In this document: positions 1 through 5,116 of the stretch, in pieces
How positions within the stretch are numbered: position 1 is the stretch's first letter
Layout: every line of letters starts with the position of its first letter
Source of the DNA: Tateyamaria sp.
GTDB taxonomy: Bacteria; Pseudomonadota; Alphaproteobacteria; Rhodobacterales; Rhodobacteraceae
Direction of reading: 5' to 3'
DNA length: 5,246 nt
Assembly: GCA_018668195.1 (NCBI GenBank)
Contig: JABITU010000316.1
Coordinates: 1-5,246 of the forward strand
The notes under the pieces: model-generated
Told to the model about the DNA's origin: nothing
Databases searched by the model: none
The model's input: the letters and a program-made list of their open reading frames with translations, nothing else
Made by a program: the position numbers and the translations under genes

Positions 1-291
1 ACCGTCAAGGATGCCGTAAGGGTGGTTCGCAGTTACAATCAGCGGCCCATCTTTTGGAATATTGTCCAGACTACCGCCGACTATCTCAAGCGTCAGGCCA
101 TAACGCTCAAGCATTACCAGCCAAAAGTCTCGGCCTGCGGCAACGTCTTTCTGATAACCAACGGCACGTTTGATCAACCGCAATCTGCCCGTCGTATTTT
201 CCATAAGACGAATGACCGCACGGCCACTTTTAGTGGTGGCTGAATGAGCATAGCTGATATCACGAGCGATCTGGCGTTTTGAATGCGGCAT
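1..291 (-). CDS. Lysophospholipid acyltransferase family protein (PlsC/hemolysin-like), 5' part only
   Basis: This frame stays open from an ATG at 289-291 to the left edge and gives the first 97 residues. The C-terminal part of a protein that is usually around 280-300 residues lies outside the window. Residues 86-97 read VTANHPYGILDG. The His90-x5-Asp96 spacing matches the catalytic HPxGxxDG block of the hemolysin/ornithine-lipid-type branch of glycerolipid acyltransferases, rather than the H-x4-D of classic PlsC. Such enzymes move an acyl chain from acyl-ACP or acyl-CoA onto a lysolipid or amino-lipid at the inner face of the membrane. Which acceptor is used cannot be told from this fragment. 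The N-terminal 60 residues are basic and polar, with no signal peptide. An in-frame TAG lies four codons upstream of the ATG, so this is the most upstream ATG in the frame; the ribosome site is weak. The gene follows the oxidoreductase on the same strand after a 91-bp gap containing its own -10-like box, so it may be transcribed separately. Confidence 0.8.
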   Translation of the reverse strand, partial: MPHSKRQIARDISYAHSATTKSGRAVIRLMENTTGRLRLIKRAVGYQKDVAAGRDFWLVMLERYGLTLEIVGGSLDNIPKDGPLIVTANHPYGILDG

Positions 292-329
292 GGTCTTGGG
301 CTACACTTTCAGGTCTTCAAGAACCGCTA

Positions 330-335
330 TTTATA
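330..335 (-). promoter_or_regulatory. -10-like box upstream of the acyltransferase gene
   Basis: Read on the minus strand this is TATAAA inside the 9-mer ATTATAAAT, 38 bp before the acyltransferase ATG. The identical 9-mer occurs 34 bp before the oxidoreductase start (3818-3826). The repetition at matching distances from two starts supports a -10 role and 5' leaders of about 30 nt. I see no convincing -35 hexamer at 16-18 bp, so this could be an activator-dependent promoter or chance AT-richness. I see no hairpin plus U-run terminator in the 292-382 gap, so read-through from the oxidoreductase gene is also possible. Confidence 0.35.
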
Positions 336-382
336 ATTAGAAAACCTTTCTGACCAGCCTTTAAAACGAACGTGCAATTCAT

Positions 383-3300
383 TCATTCAGCGACTTTGGA
401 CAGATCAGGCCCACCTTGTCGGATCACACCCAAAAGTTCTTCGCGACGTTTGGCAGCTTTAGCCTCGTTCGCGTGTTTGATAGGACCAAAGCCCCTAATT
501 TGAAGCGGAAGTTCGGCCAGAGCAACGATCGCTTCGCGTGTGTTGGTGTTCAGATGGGACAAAACCACATTCATGTCTGCCTCATATTGCTTGATAAGTG
601 CACGCTCCATGCGTCGCTCGGTTGTGCGCCCAAAAGGGTCAAAAGGGGTCCCGCGCAGATGCTTAAGTCGGGCTAGAATACGAAAGTTCCGCATCATCGC
701 TGGGCCGTATTCCTTTTTTATTGGACGGCCGTCTGGGCCATCCTTGGACAAAAGCGGCGGGGCCAAATGGAATTTCACAGTAAAATCTCCATCAAATGCC
801 TCGCGCGCCTTGGCTTCTGTTTGAAGGTGCAACCGTGCCACTTCATATTCGTCTTTGTAGCCCAGCAGTTTGTGGTATCCTGAGGCAACGGCCTTTTTGA
901 CGCGATCATCGTCAAATCTGTCGACGAGCTTGCGATAGCGTCTGGCCAAACGCTTTGACTGGTAAGCCGTCAGGTGTTCTACCCGGAAAGCGATCTTCTG
1001 CTCTAGCGTTTTGGGCAGTTCGAGCACTTTTGGCGCTGCCAGGTTGCGCGCATCCTGAGGGTTGAGAACAGCCCATCGACCAATATCAAAGGCACGCAGG
1101 TTTTTGTCCACAACTGTGCCGTTCAGATCAATCGCCTGTCGGATCGCATCAAGGCTTAACGGCAACAATCCGCGCTGCCACGCGGCTCCAAAGATCATCA
1201 TATTGGAAAAGATTGAATCGCCCATGGTCACCCGCGCCAGTTCTGACGCATCAAACAGATCCACCCGATCGCGCATCCGCGCCTCAAGCGCGAGCGTGAG
1301 GCGATCAGAGGGCAAAGCAAATTCGGTATTACGAGTGAAATCCCCTGTGATAATTTCATGACTGTTCACAACTGCCCCGGTGCGACCTGCACTGGTCAGA
1401 CCAAGTGTCTTGGCACCAGCACTGACAACCAGATCACCGCCGATCAACGCATCGGCCTCTCCTGTGGCCACGCGAATGGCGCTGATGTCATGCGGGTCAT
1501 TGGCCAGACGGCAATGGATATGGACAGCGCCGCCCTTTTGCGCCAGCCCCGCCATTTCCATCACACCCGCCCCCTTGCCATCGATATAGGCCGCTTGCGC
1601 CATCAAGGCCCCAATCGTGACAACGCCAGTGCCACCAACACCGGTCACTACCACGTTCCAAGTACCCTTGATCGTGGGCAACTCTGGCATCGGCAGGTCA
1701 GGAAGGTTTAAATCAGCAGTCACCTGTTTTTTGACCTGCGCCCCTTCGAGGGTCACAAACGAAGGGCAGAACCCTTTGACACAAGAAAAATCCTTGTTGC
1801 ACGAAGACTGGTCAATCGCGCGTTTTCGGCCAAGTTCGGTGTCCTTGGGCACGATCGAAACACAGTTCGATTGCACCCCACAATCCCCGCACCCTTCACA
1901 GACATCGGTGTTGATAAAGACACGCTTGTCGATATCTGGGAACGTGCCCCGCTTGCGGCGGCGGCGTTTTTCAGCGGCACAGGTCTGAACATAAACAATA
2001 ATGCTGACACCCTCGGTCTGCGCAAAGCGCTCTTGAACCAGCGGCAGATTGACCCGTTCCTGAACGTCTACGCCCGATGGAAATCGTCCAACATCTAAGT
2101 CTTCTTTGTCATCGTACACAACAGCGACATTCTTGCAGCCCATTGCACGGACCTCGTTCACGATTCGGTAGGGATCAAGATCGCCATCATTGCCCTGCCC
2201 ACCCGTCATCGCTACTGCATCATTATAAAGGATTTTGTAGGTTATCGTCGTGCCAGCAGCCAAAGCAGCGCGAATGGCCTGTACGCCTGAATGGTTATAC
2301 GTCCCATCTCCGATATTCTGGAACACGTGGGGTCGGTTTGAAAAAGGTGCCTCGCCGATCCAATTGGCGCCTTCAGCCCCCATGTGGGTAAAACCAGACG
2401 TTTCACGGTCCATCCAGATCGCCATGAAATGACAGCCAATACCCGCATAGGCCCGGCTGCCTTCGGGCACCTTGGTCGATGAATTATGTGGACAGCCTGA
2501 GCAAAAATAAGGCAACCGGGCCGCGATCTCTTCGGCATTATCCGCGCGGCGCGCTTCGTCCAGCGTCGCCATGCCGGCTTGAATACCATCTGTGTTGCGG
2601 CCCTCATCAATCAGAACCTGACCCAGCTTGGAGGCGATTTCGACAGGGTCGAGCGCCCATTTGGCGCTGAAAAATACGTCGCCCTCTTTCATGCCACCAT
2701 AGACGCGGCGCCCCGCGCGATTGTCAAAGATGGCTTCCTTGATCTGCACTTCGATCAGTTTGCGCTTTTCCTCAACCACGACAATCACATCAAGGCCCTC
2801 GGCCCACTGGTTGAATGTTTTGGTGTCCAGTGGCCACGTTTGGCCGACCTTGTAGGTGGTCACCCCAAGCCGCTCGGCCTCGGATGCATCAATGTTGAGC
2901 AGTGAAAGCGCGTGCACCAAATCGAGCCAGTTTTTGCCCGCCGCCACAAAGCCGATTTTAGCCCCCGGTTTGCCCCAAACGCGTTTGTCCATCTTGTTGG
3001 CATTAGCAAAAGCTTCGGCGGCATAGCGTTTGTAATCGACCAATCGCGCCTCTTGCTCGATCCGGTCATCCACCAGCCGTATGTTTAGCCCGCCATCGGG
3101 CATTTGAAAGTCTGGCGCCACAAAGTTCAAACGATGCGGGTCACCATCCACGACCGATGTCGCTTCTACCGTATCCTTCATTGTCTTTAAACCGACCCAA
3201 ACCCCGGCAAAACGACTAAGCGCTATGCCGTAAAGCCCATAATCGAGGATTTCCTGCACACCTGCAGGCGATACTACGGGCATGTAAGCGTCGACCATCG

Positions 3301-3784
3301 CAAACTCGGATTGGTGCAACACGGTCGATGATTCACCGGTGTGATCGTCCCCCATCGCCATCAAAACGCCGCCATTGCGCGACGACCCCGCCATGTTGGA
3401 GTGGCGCATCACATCGCCTGACCTGTCCACCCCGGGCCCCTTGCCGTACCACAGGCCAAAAACACCATCATATTTCCCCTCGCCGCGCAGTTCTGCTTGC
3501 TGGCTGCCCCAAAGCGCAGTCGCTGCAAGATCTTCGTTCAGGCCAGTTTGAAATGTCACATCCGACGCAGTCAGCTGTTTCAGCGCGCGTGTCATCTGCA
3601 TATCGACCGCTCCCAACGGCGACCCACGGTAGCCTGTCACATAGCCAGCTGTATTAAGTCCCGCCACTACATCACGCGCCTTTTGCATCAGCATCAATCT
3701 GACCAACGCCTGTGTGCCGTTTAACAACACTGGGCTTTTGTCGAGGTCATAGCGGTCGTTCAGTGAAATCTTTTGCGTGCTCAT
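383..3784 (-). CDS. Indolepyruvate ferredoxin oxidoreductase family protein (fused alpha/ferredoxin/gamma, DUF6537 tail)
   Basis: This 1133-residue cytoplasmic enzyme belongs to the fused indolepyruvate:ferredoxin oxidoreductase family. It should decarboxylate an aryl 2-oxoacid (indolepyruvate or phenylpyruvate type) to the aryl-acetyl-CoA, reducing ferredoxin. The N-terminal pyrimidine-binding-type domain (about 17-200) carries GYRGSPLG (51-58) and NED (83-85); Glu84 is the likely cofactor-activating glutamate. A CSGC motif (428-431) precedes the thiamine-diphosphate domain with GDG (492-494) and NDA (521-523) before MTGGQ. A basic KRRRRKR stretch (606-612) leads into a ferredoxin-like segment with cysteines 629, 632, 635, 641, 662, 668 and 673, enough for iron-sulfur binding. 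The gamma-type domain begins near 709 with GVGGTG (715-720) and has MAGLAQKGG (744-752). A DUF6537-type tail follows from about 920. Length and domain order fit the intact family. The open frame extends 24 codons upstream, but MSTQKISLNDRYDL matches the family start and sits 6 nt after GGGAGG, so I start there. Substrate is inferred from the family; branched-chain 2-oxoacids are possible. It diverges from a LysR gene, its likely regulator. Confidence 0.95.
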   Translation of the reverse strand: MSTQKISLNDRYDLDKSPVLLNGTQALVRLMLMQKARDVVAGLNTAGYVTGYRGSPLGAVDMQMTRALKQLTASDVTFQTGLNEDLAATALWGSQQAELRGEGKYDGVFGLWYGKGPGVDRSGDVMRHSNMAGSSRNGGVLMAMGDDHTGESSTVLHQSEFAMVDAYMPVVSPAGVQEILDYGLYGIALSRFAGVWVGLKTMKDTVEATSVVDGDPHRLNFVAPDFQMPDGGLNIRLVDDRIEQEARLVDYKRYAAEAFANANKMDKRVWGKPGAKIGFVAAGKNWLDLVHALSLLNIDASEAERLGVTTYKVGQTWPLDTKTFNQWAEGLDVIVVVEEKRKLIEVQIKEAIFDNRAGRRVYGGMKEGDVFFSAKWALDPVEIASKLGQVLIDEGRNTDGIQAGMATLDEARRADNAEEIAARLPYFCSGCPHNSSTKVPEGSRAYAGIGCHFMAIWMDRETSGFTHMGAEGANWIGEAPFSNRPHVFQNIGDGTYNHSGVQAIRAALAAGTTITYKILYNDAVAMTGGQGNDGDLDPYRIVNEVRAMGCKNVAVVYDDKEDLDVGRFPSGVDVQERVNLPLVQERFAQTEGVSIIVYVQTCAAEKRRRRKRGTFPDIDKRVFINTDVCEGCGDCGVQSNCVSIVPKDTELGRKRAIDQSSCNKDFSCVKGFCPSFVTLEGAQVKKQVTADLNLPDLPMPELPTIKGTWNVVVTGVGGTGVVTIGALMAQAAYIDGKGAGVMEMAGLAQKGGAVHIHCRLANDPHDISAIRVATGEADALIGGDLVVSAGAKTLGLTSAGRTGAVVNSHEIITGDFTRNTEFALPSDRLTLALEARMRDRVDLFDASELARVTMGDSIFSNMMIFGAAWQRGLLPLSLDAIRQAIDLNGTVVDKNLRAFDIGRWAVLNPQDARNLAAPKVLELPKTLEQKIAFRVEHLTAYQSKRLARRYRKLVDRFDDDRVKKAVASGYHKLLGYKDEYEVARLHLQTEAKAREAFDGDFTVKFHLAPPLLSKDGPDGRPIKKEYGPAMMRNFRILARLKHLRGTPFDPFGRTTERRMERALIKQYEADMNVVLSHLNTNTREAIVALAELPLQIRGFGPIKHANEAKAAKRREELLGVIRQGGPDLSKVAE

Positions 3785-3790
3785 CATTGG

Positions 3791-3796
3791 CCTCCC
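3791..3796 (-). promoter_or_regulatory. Strong ribosome binding site that sets the oxidoreductase start
   Basis: On the minus strand this reads GGGAGG, within CAGGGAGG. It lies 6 nt before the ATG at 3782-3784 and only 3 nt before the adjacent ATG at 3785-3787. The spacing favours the second ATG (MSTQ) and argues against the far-upstream ATG at 3854-3856, which would place this site inside the coding sequence. Confidence 0.8.
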
Positions 3797-3799
3797 TGC

Positions 3800-3813
3800 C
3801 AGGATCAGTCCTG
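3800..3813 (-). promoter_or_regulatory. Short inverted repeat in the oxidoreductase 5' leader
   Basis: Perfect 5-bp arms CAGGA/TCCTG flank a 4-nt loop, just upstream of the GGGAGG ribosome site. If transcription starts about 7 nt after the TATAAA box (near 3812), this hairpin would sit at the very 5' end of the mRNA. It could stabilise the leader or position the ribosome site. A 5-bp stem is short, so it may be chance. Confidence 0.3.
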
Positions 3814-3818
3814 CACCA

Positions 3819-3824
3819 TTTATA
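3819..3824 (-). promoter_or_regulatory. -10-like box of the oxidoreductase promoter
   Basis: The minus strand reads TATAAA inside ATTATAAAT, 34 bp upstream of the ATG. A start near 3812 would give a leader of about 28 nt. The -35 region at 16-18 bp has no TTGACA-like hexamer and falls inside the 3830-3856 dyad. A good -10 with a poor -35 covered by an operator is typical of LysR-activated promoters. The assignment is inference from pattern only. Confidence 0.45.
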
Positions 3825-3829
3825 ATCAA

Positions 3830-3856
3830 ATGTAGGTCACTATTACTGACCTGCAT
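3830..3856. promoter_or_regulatory. Imperfect 27-bp palindrome, probable LysR-type operator
   Basis: Arms AGGTCA (3834-3839) and TGACCT (3847-3852) are perfect complements around CTATTAC. Inner TA/TA and outer ATG/CAT also pair, giving 11 of 13 symmetric positions matched, centred on 3843. T3837 and A3849 form the T-N11-A spacing of LysR-family recognition sites. It lies between the divergent lysR-type gene and oxidoreductase and overlaps where the oxidoreductase -35 should be. Which protein binds it is inferred from position and geometry. Confidence 0.6.
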
Positions 3857-3870
3857 ACAAAAATTTGTAT
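3855..3870. promoter_or_regulatory. Second dyad, ATACAAA-AA-TTTGTAT
   Basis: Perfect 7-bp arms are separated by two bases and centred at 3862.5. The outer ATAC-N8-GTAT is one base longer than the ATAC-N7-GTAT form reported for some LysR-family sites. It overlaps the end of the 27-bp palindrome by two bases, with centres 19.5 bp apart, close to two helical turns. Both dyads would face the same side of the DNA, as in paired recognition and activation sites of LysR tetramers. A different regulator could bind it instead. Confidence 0.5.
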
Positions 3871-3908
3871 ATTTCGCATCATTGTTCCACCTCGACAGTG
3901 TGAAACTG

Positions 3909-3925
3909 CATTATTTCAGGTAATG
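3909..3925. promoter_or_regulatory. Weak third dyad near the LysR gene start
   Basis: CATTA-N7-TAATG has 5-bp arms centred on 3917, with T3911 and A3923 again in T-N11-A spacing. It lies 28 bp before the regulator ATG, where binding would block its own expression. The arms are short and AT-rich, and chance occurrence is a real possibility. I could not identify a convincing -35/-10 pair for the regulator gene in 3871-3940. Confidence 0.25.
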
Positions 3926-3953
3926 TCTGCATGAATTCAAGAAAGTGATCCAC

Positions 3954-4871
3954 ATGGACTGGGACAAATTAAGAATATTTCACGCCGTGGCTGACGCAGG
4001 GAGCCTTACGCATGCGGGTGACAAGCTTAACCTGAGCCAATCGGCAGTCTCCCGTCAGATCAGAGGGCTTGAGGACTCACTCAACGCGACACTTTTTCAC
4101 CGCCATGCGCGCGGGCTCATCCTGACAGAACAGGGCGAATTGCTGTTTGATGCGACCATTGCCATGAACAAGCGGCTCGACGCGGCATCCGCCCGTATTC
4201 GCGACAGCGAAGAAGAGGTGTTCGGCGACCTGCGGGTGACCACCACAATTGGTTTTGGCACACTCTGGCTGGCCCCGCGTCTGGCCAAGCTTTACCAAAG
4301 TTATCCCGATCTGCACGTGGATCTTATGCTCGAGGAACGCGTGCTAGATCTGCCGATGCGCGAAGCAGATGTTGCGATCCGTATGAAGGAACCAAGCCAA
4401 GCGGATCTGATCCGCAAACGGCTGATGACAGTCAAGATGCAGCTTTTCGCGACACAACCGTATCTGGATGAAAACGGTGTTCCGGAACGGCTTGACGACC
4501 TCGCTCACCACAGACTGATCTGTCAGAATGCAAATTCGGCGCAGGTCGGCGCCGGATCAAACCTTGTGCAGCACTTACTAACCTATGATGTCAAATCATT
4601 ACTGACTGTGAATAATTATTTCGGTGTGCTGCAGGGCGTACTACAAAATCTGGGGGTTGGCATACTTCCCGATTATGTCAGCCAAGACGAACCACGCATT
4701 GTTCATGTCCTGCCAGAAGTTGAATCTGCGGATGTGCCTGTTTTTCTCGCATACCCAGAGGAACTGCGCCAATCCAAGCGGATAGCAGCCTTTCGGGATT
4801 TCGTTCAGGATGAGATTATTGCCTATCGTAAGATACTCAGAGAAAAAGGGAAAAACAAAGCCATGCGCTGA
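3954..4871 (+). CDS. LysR-family transcriptional regulator
   Basis: This is a complete 305-residue regulator, the usual size of the LysR family. An N-terminal winged helix-turn-helix spans about residues 3-60, with the helix-turn-helix core at about 17-36 (SLTHAGDKLNLSQSAVSRQI) followed by the linker helix with RHARGLILTEQG. The effector-binding domain starts near LRVTTTIGFGTLWLAPRL and runs to about 290. There is no signal peptide or membrane segment. LysR proteins usually act as tetramers that bind T-N11-A dyads and respond to a small molecule. The ligand is unknown here; an aromatic amino acid or its 2-oxoacid would fit the divergent oxidoreductase. I start at ATG 3954 because MDWDKLRIFHAV matches the family start as I know it. 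A GTG at 3945 in the same frame would add three residues, and the ribosome site is weak for both. Dyads in the shared intergenic region suggest control of the oxidoreductase and of itself. No terminator follows directly; the nearest is at 4997-5025. Confidence 0.93.
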   Translation: MDWDKLRIFHAVADAGSLTHAGDKLNLSQSAVSRQIRGLEDSLNATLFHRHARGLILTEQGELLFDATIAMNKRLDAASARIRDSEEEVFGDLRVTTTIGFGTLWLAPRLAKLYQSYPDLHVDLMLEERVLDLPMREADVAIRMKEPSQADLIRKRLMTVKMQLFATQPYLDENGVPERLDDLAHHRLICQNANSAQVGAGSNLVQHLLTYDVKSLLTVNNYFGVLQGVLQNLGVGILPDYVSQDEPRIVHVLPEVESADVPVFLAYPEELRQSKRIAAFRDFVQDEIIAYRKILREKGKNKAMR

Positions 4872-4877
4872 GCGCAT
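4863..4877. repeat. Perfect 15-bp palindrome over the LysR stop codon
   Basis: ATGCGCT and AGCGCAT are perfect 7-bp arms around a single G at 4870. As RNA it folds to a 6-bp stem with the UGA stop codon in the loop. As DNA it has T4864-N11-A4876, the spacing of a LysR-type box. No U-run follows, so it is not a terminator. It lies about 76 bp upstream of the predicted small RNA start. Confidence 0.55.
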
Positions 4878-4910
4878 AACGGCCATACCAGCAAATTTTC
4901 ACATTCTGCC

Positions 4911-4939
4911 TTGTTTGCACGCAAGTGCACGCATATTTT
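4911..4939 (+). promoter_or_regulatory. Predicted sigma-70-type promoter for the small RNA
   Basis: TTGTTT (4911-4916) and TATTTT (4934-4939) are separated by 17 bp, the optimal spacing. They predict a transcription start around 4946-4947, exactly where the 5' hairpin of the candidate small RNA begins. The spacer contains TGCAC-N4-GTGCA (4916-4929) and a direct repeat of TGCACGC ten bases apart, which could be a regulator site. Each hexamer has two or more mismatches to consensus, so this is a moderate prediction. Confidence 0.5.
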
Positions 4940-4945
4940 GCAGCA

Positions 4946-5025
4946 TGAAGAAACGCAGCGTAGCACGCCGTCTCTTCGAACCTCCCTGTTGGACTTGGCC
5001 GAGCTCAGTGCTCGGCCTTTTTTTT
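4946..5025 (+). ncRNA. Candidate trans-acting small RNA, alpha-r8 (MmgR/suhB)-like
   Basis: Three parts lie in order in about 80 nt. First, a 5' hairpin: GAAGA (4947-4951) pairs with TCTTC (4973-4977), ACG (4953-4955) with CGT (4969-4971), and GCGT (4958-4961) with ACGC (4965-4968) around a 3-nt loop, 12 pairs in all. Second, an unpaired stretch 4978-4996 contains CCTCCCTG (4981-4988), complementary to purine-rich ribosome sites. Third, a perfect 8-bp terminator hairpin ends in eight T. The length, hairpin order and exposed CCUCCCU resemble the alpha-r8 family (MmgR, Rfam suhB) of alphaproteobacterial small RNAs as I remember it; MmgR in Sinorhizobium limits polyhydroxybutyrate storage. Family membership is unproven. 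Members of that family bind Hfq, and the U-rich 3' end is compatible with this. The alternative is that the terminator simply ends the regulator mRNA and the 5' hairpin is chance. It lies between two plus-strand genes, with its own promoter-like element. Confidence 0.7.
4997..5025 (+). terminator. Rho-independent terminator
   Basis: GGCCGAGC (4997-5004) and GCTCGGCC (5010-5017) form a perfect 8-bp GC-rich stem with a 5-nt loop TCAGT, followed at once by eight T (5018-5025). There is no A-run on the left side, so it works only on the plus strand. It ends the candidate small RNA and would also stop any transcript reading through from the LysR-type gene. Confidence 0.93.
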
Positions 5026-5102
5026 AAATATATGTTGCGCTGTGTTAGTTTCGCTTGCAGCTCACAATTAAAATCACTCATGATTAAAGACTAGTTTTGG
5101 GT

Positions 5103-5107
5103 AGGAG
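5103..5107 (+). promoter_or_regulatory. Ribosome binding site of the exported-protein gene
   Basis: AGGAG lies 9 nt before the ATG at 5117 and supports that start. Between the terminator and here (5026-5102) the sequence is AT-rich. TTGCAG at 5055-5060 could be a -35 box, but no good -10 hexamer sits at the right distance, so I do not call a promoter. Confidence 0.7.
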
Positions 5108-5116
5108 AAAAAAGCC

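Noticed and set aside
22..243. 73-codon plus-strand open frame
   Set aside because: It is antisense to the acyltransferase fragment, whose minus-strand frame runs continuously from 291 to the edge and contains the catalytic NHPYGILDG motif.
341..365. Possible terminator between the oxidoreductase and acyltransferase genes
   Set aside because: On the minus strand only a 5-bp AGAAA/TTTCT stem with a 3-nt loop is visible, with no GC-rich stem or U-run.
1617..1988. Long plus-strand frames inside the oxidoreductase gene (this and others between 416 and 3724)
   Set aside because: They are shadows of a conserved 1133-residue coding sequence; their translations are low-complexity or Arg/Pro/Ser-rich, and none has a ribosome site and recognisable domain together.
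3851..3932. CTGCAT repeated at 3851, 3906 and 3927
   Set aside because: Three hexamers with irregular spacing (55 and 21 bp) in 80 bp are too short to separate from chance; the first is part of the palindrome already described.
4899..5081. 60-codon minus-strand frame opposite the small RNA
   Set aside because: It crosses the terminator stem, has no clear ribosome site, and the Lys/Arg-rich translation comes from the T-run and AT-rich DNA.
5055..5083. Promoter for the exported-protein gene using TTGCAG at 5055-5060
   Set aside because: The hexamer 17 bp downstream is TCATGA, a poor -10, and alternatives have worse spacing, so it is not called.
4810..5094. 94-codon plus-strand frame across the end of the LysR-type gene
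   Set aside because: It overlaps the regulator in another frame and then runs through the small RNA and terminator, which is incompatible with a real coding region.
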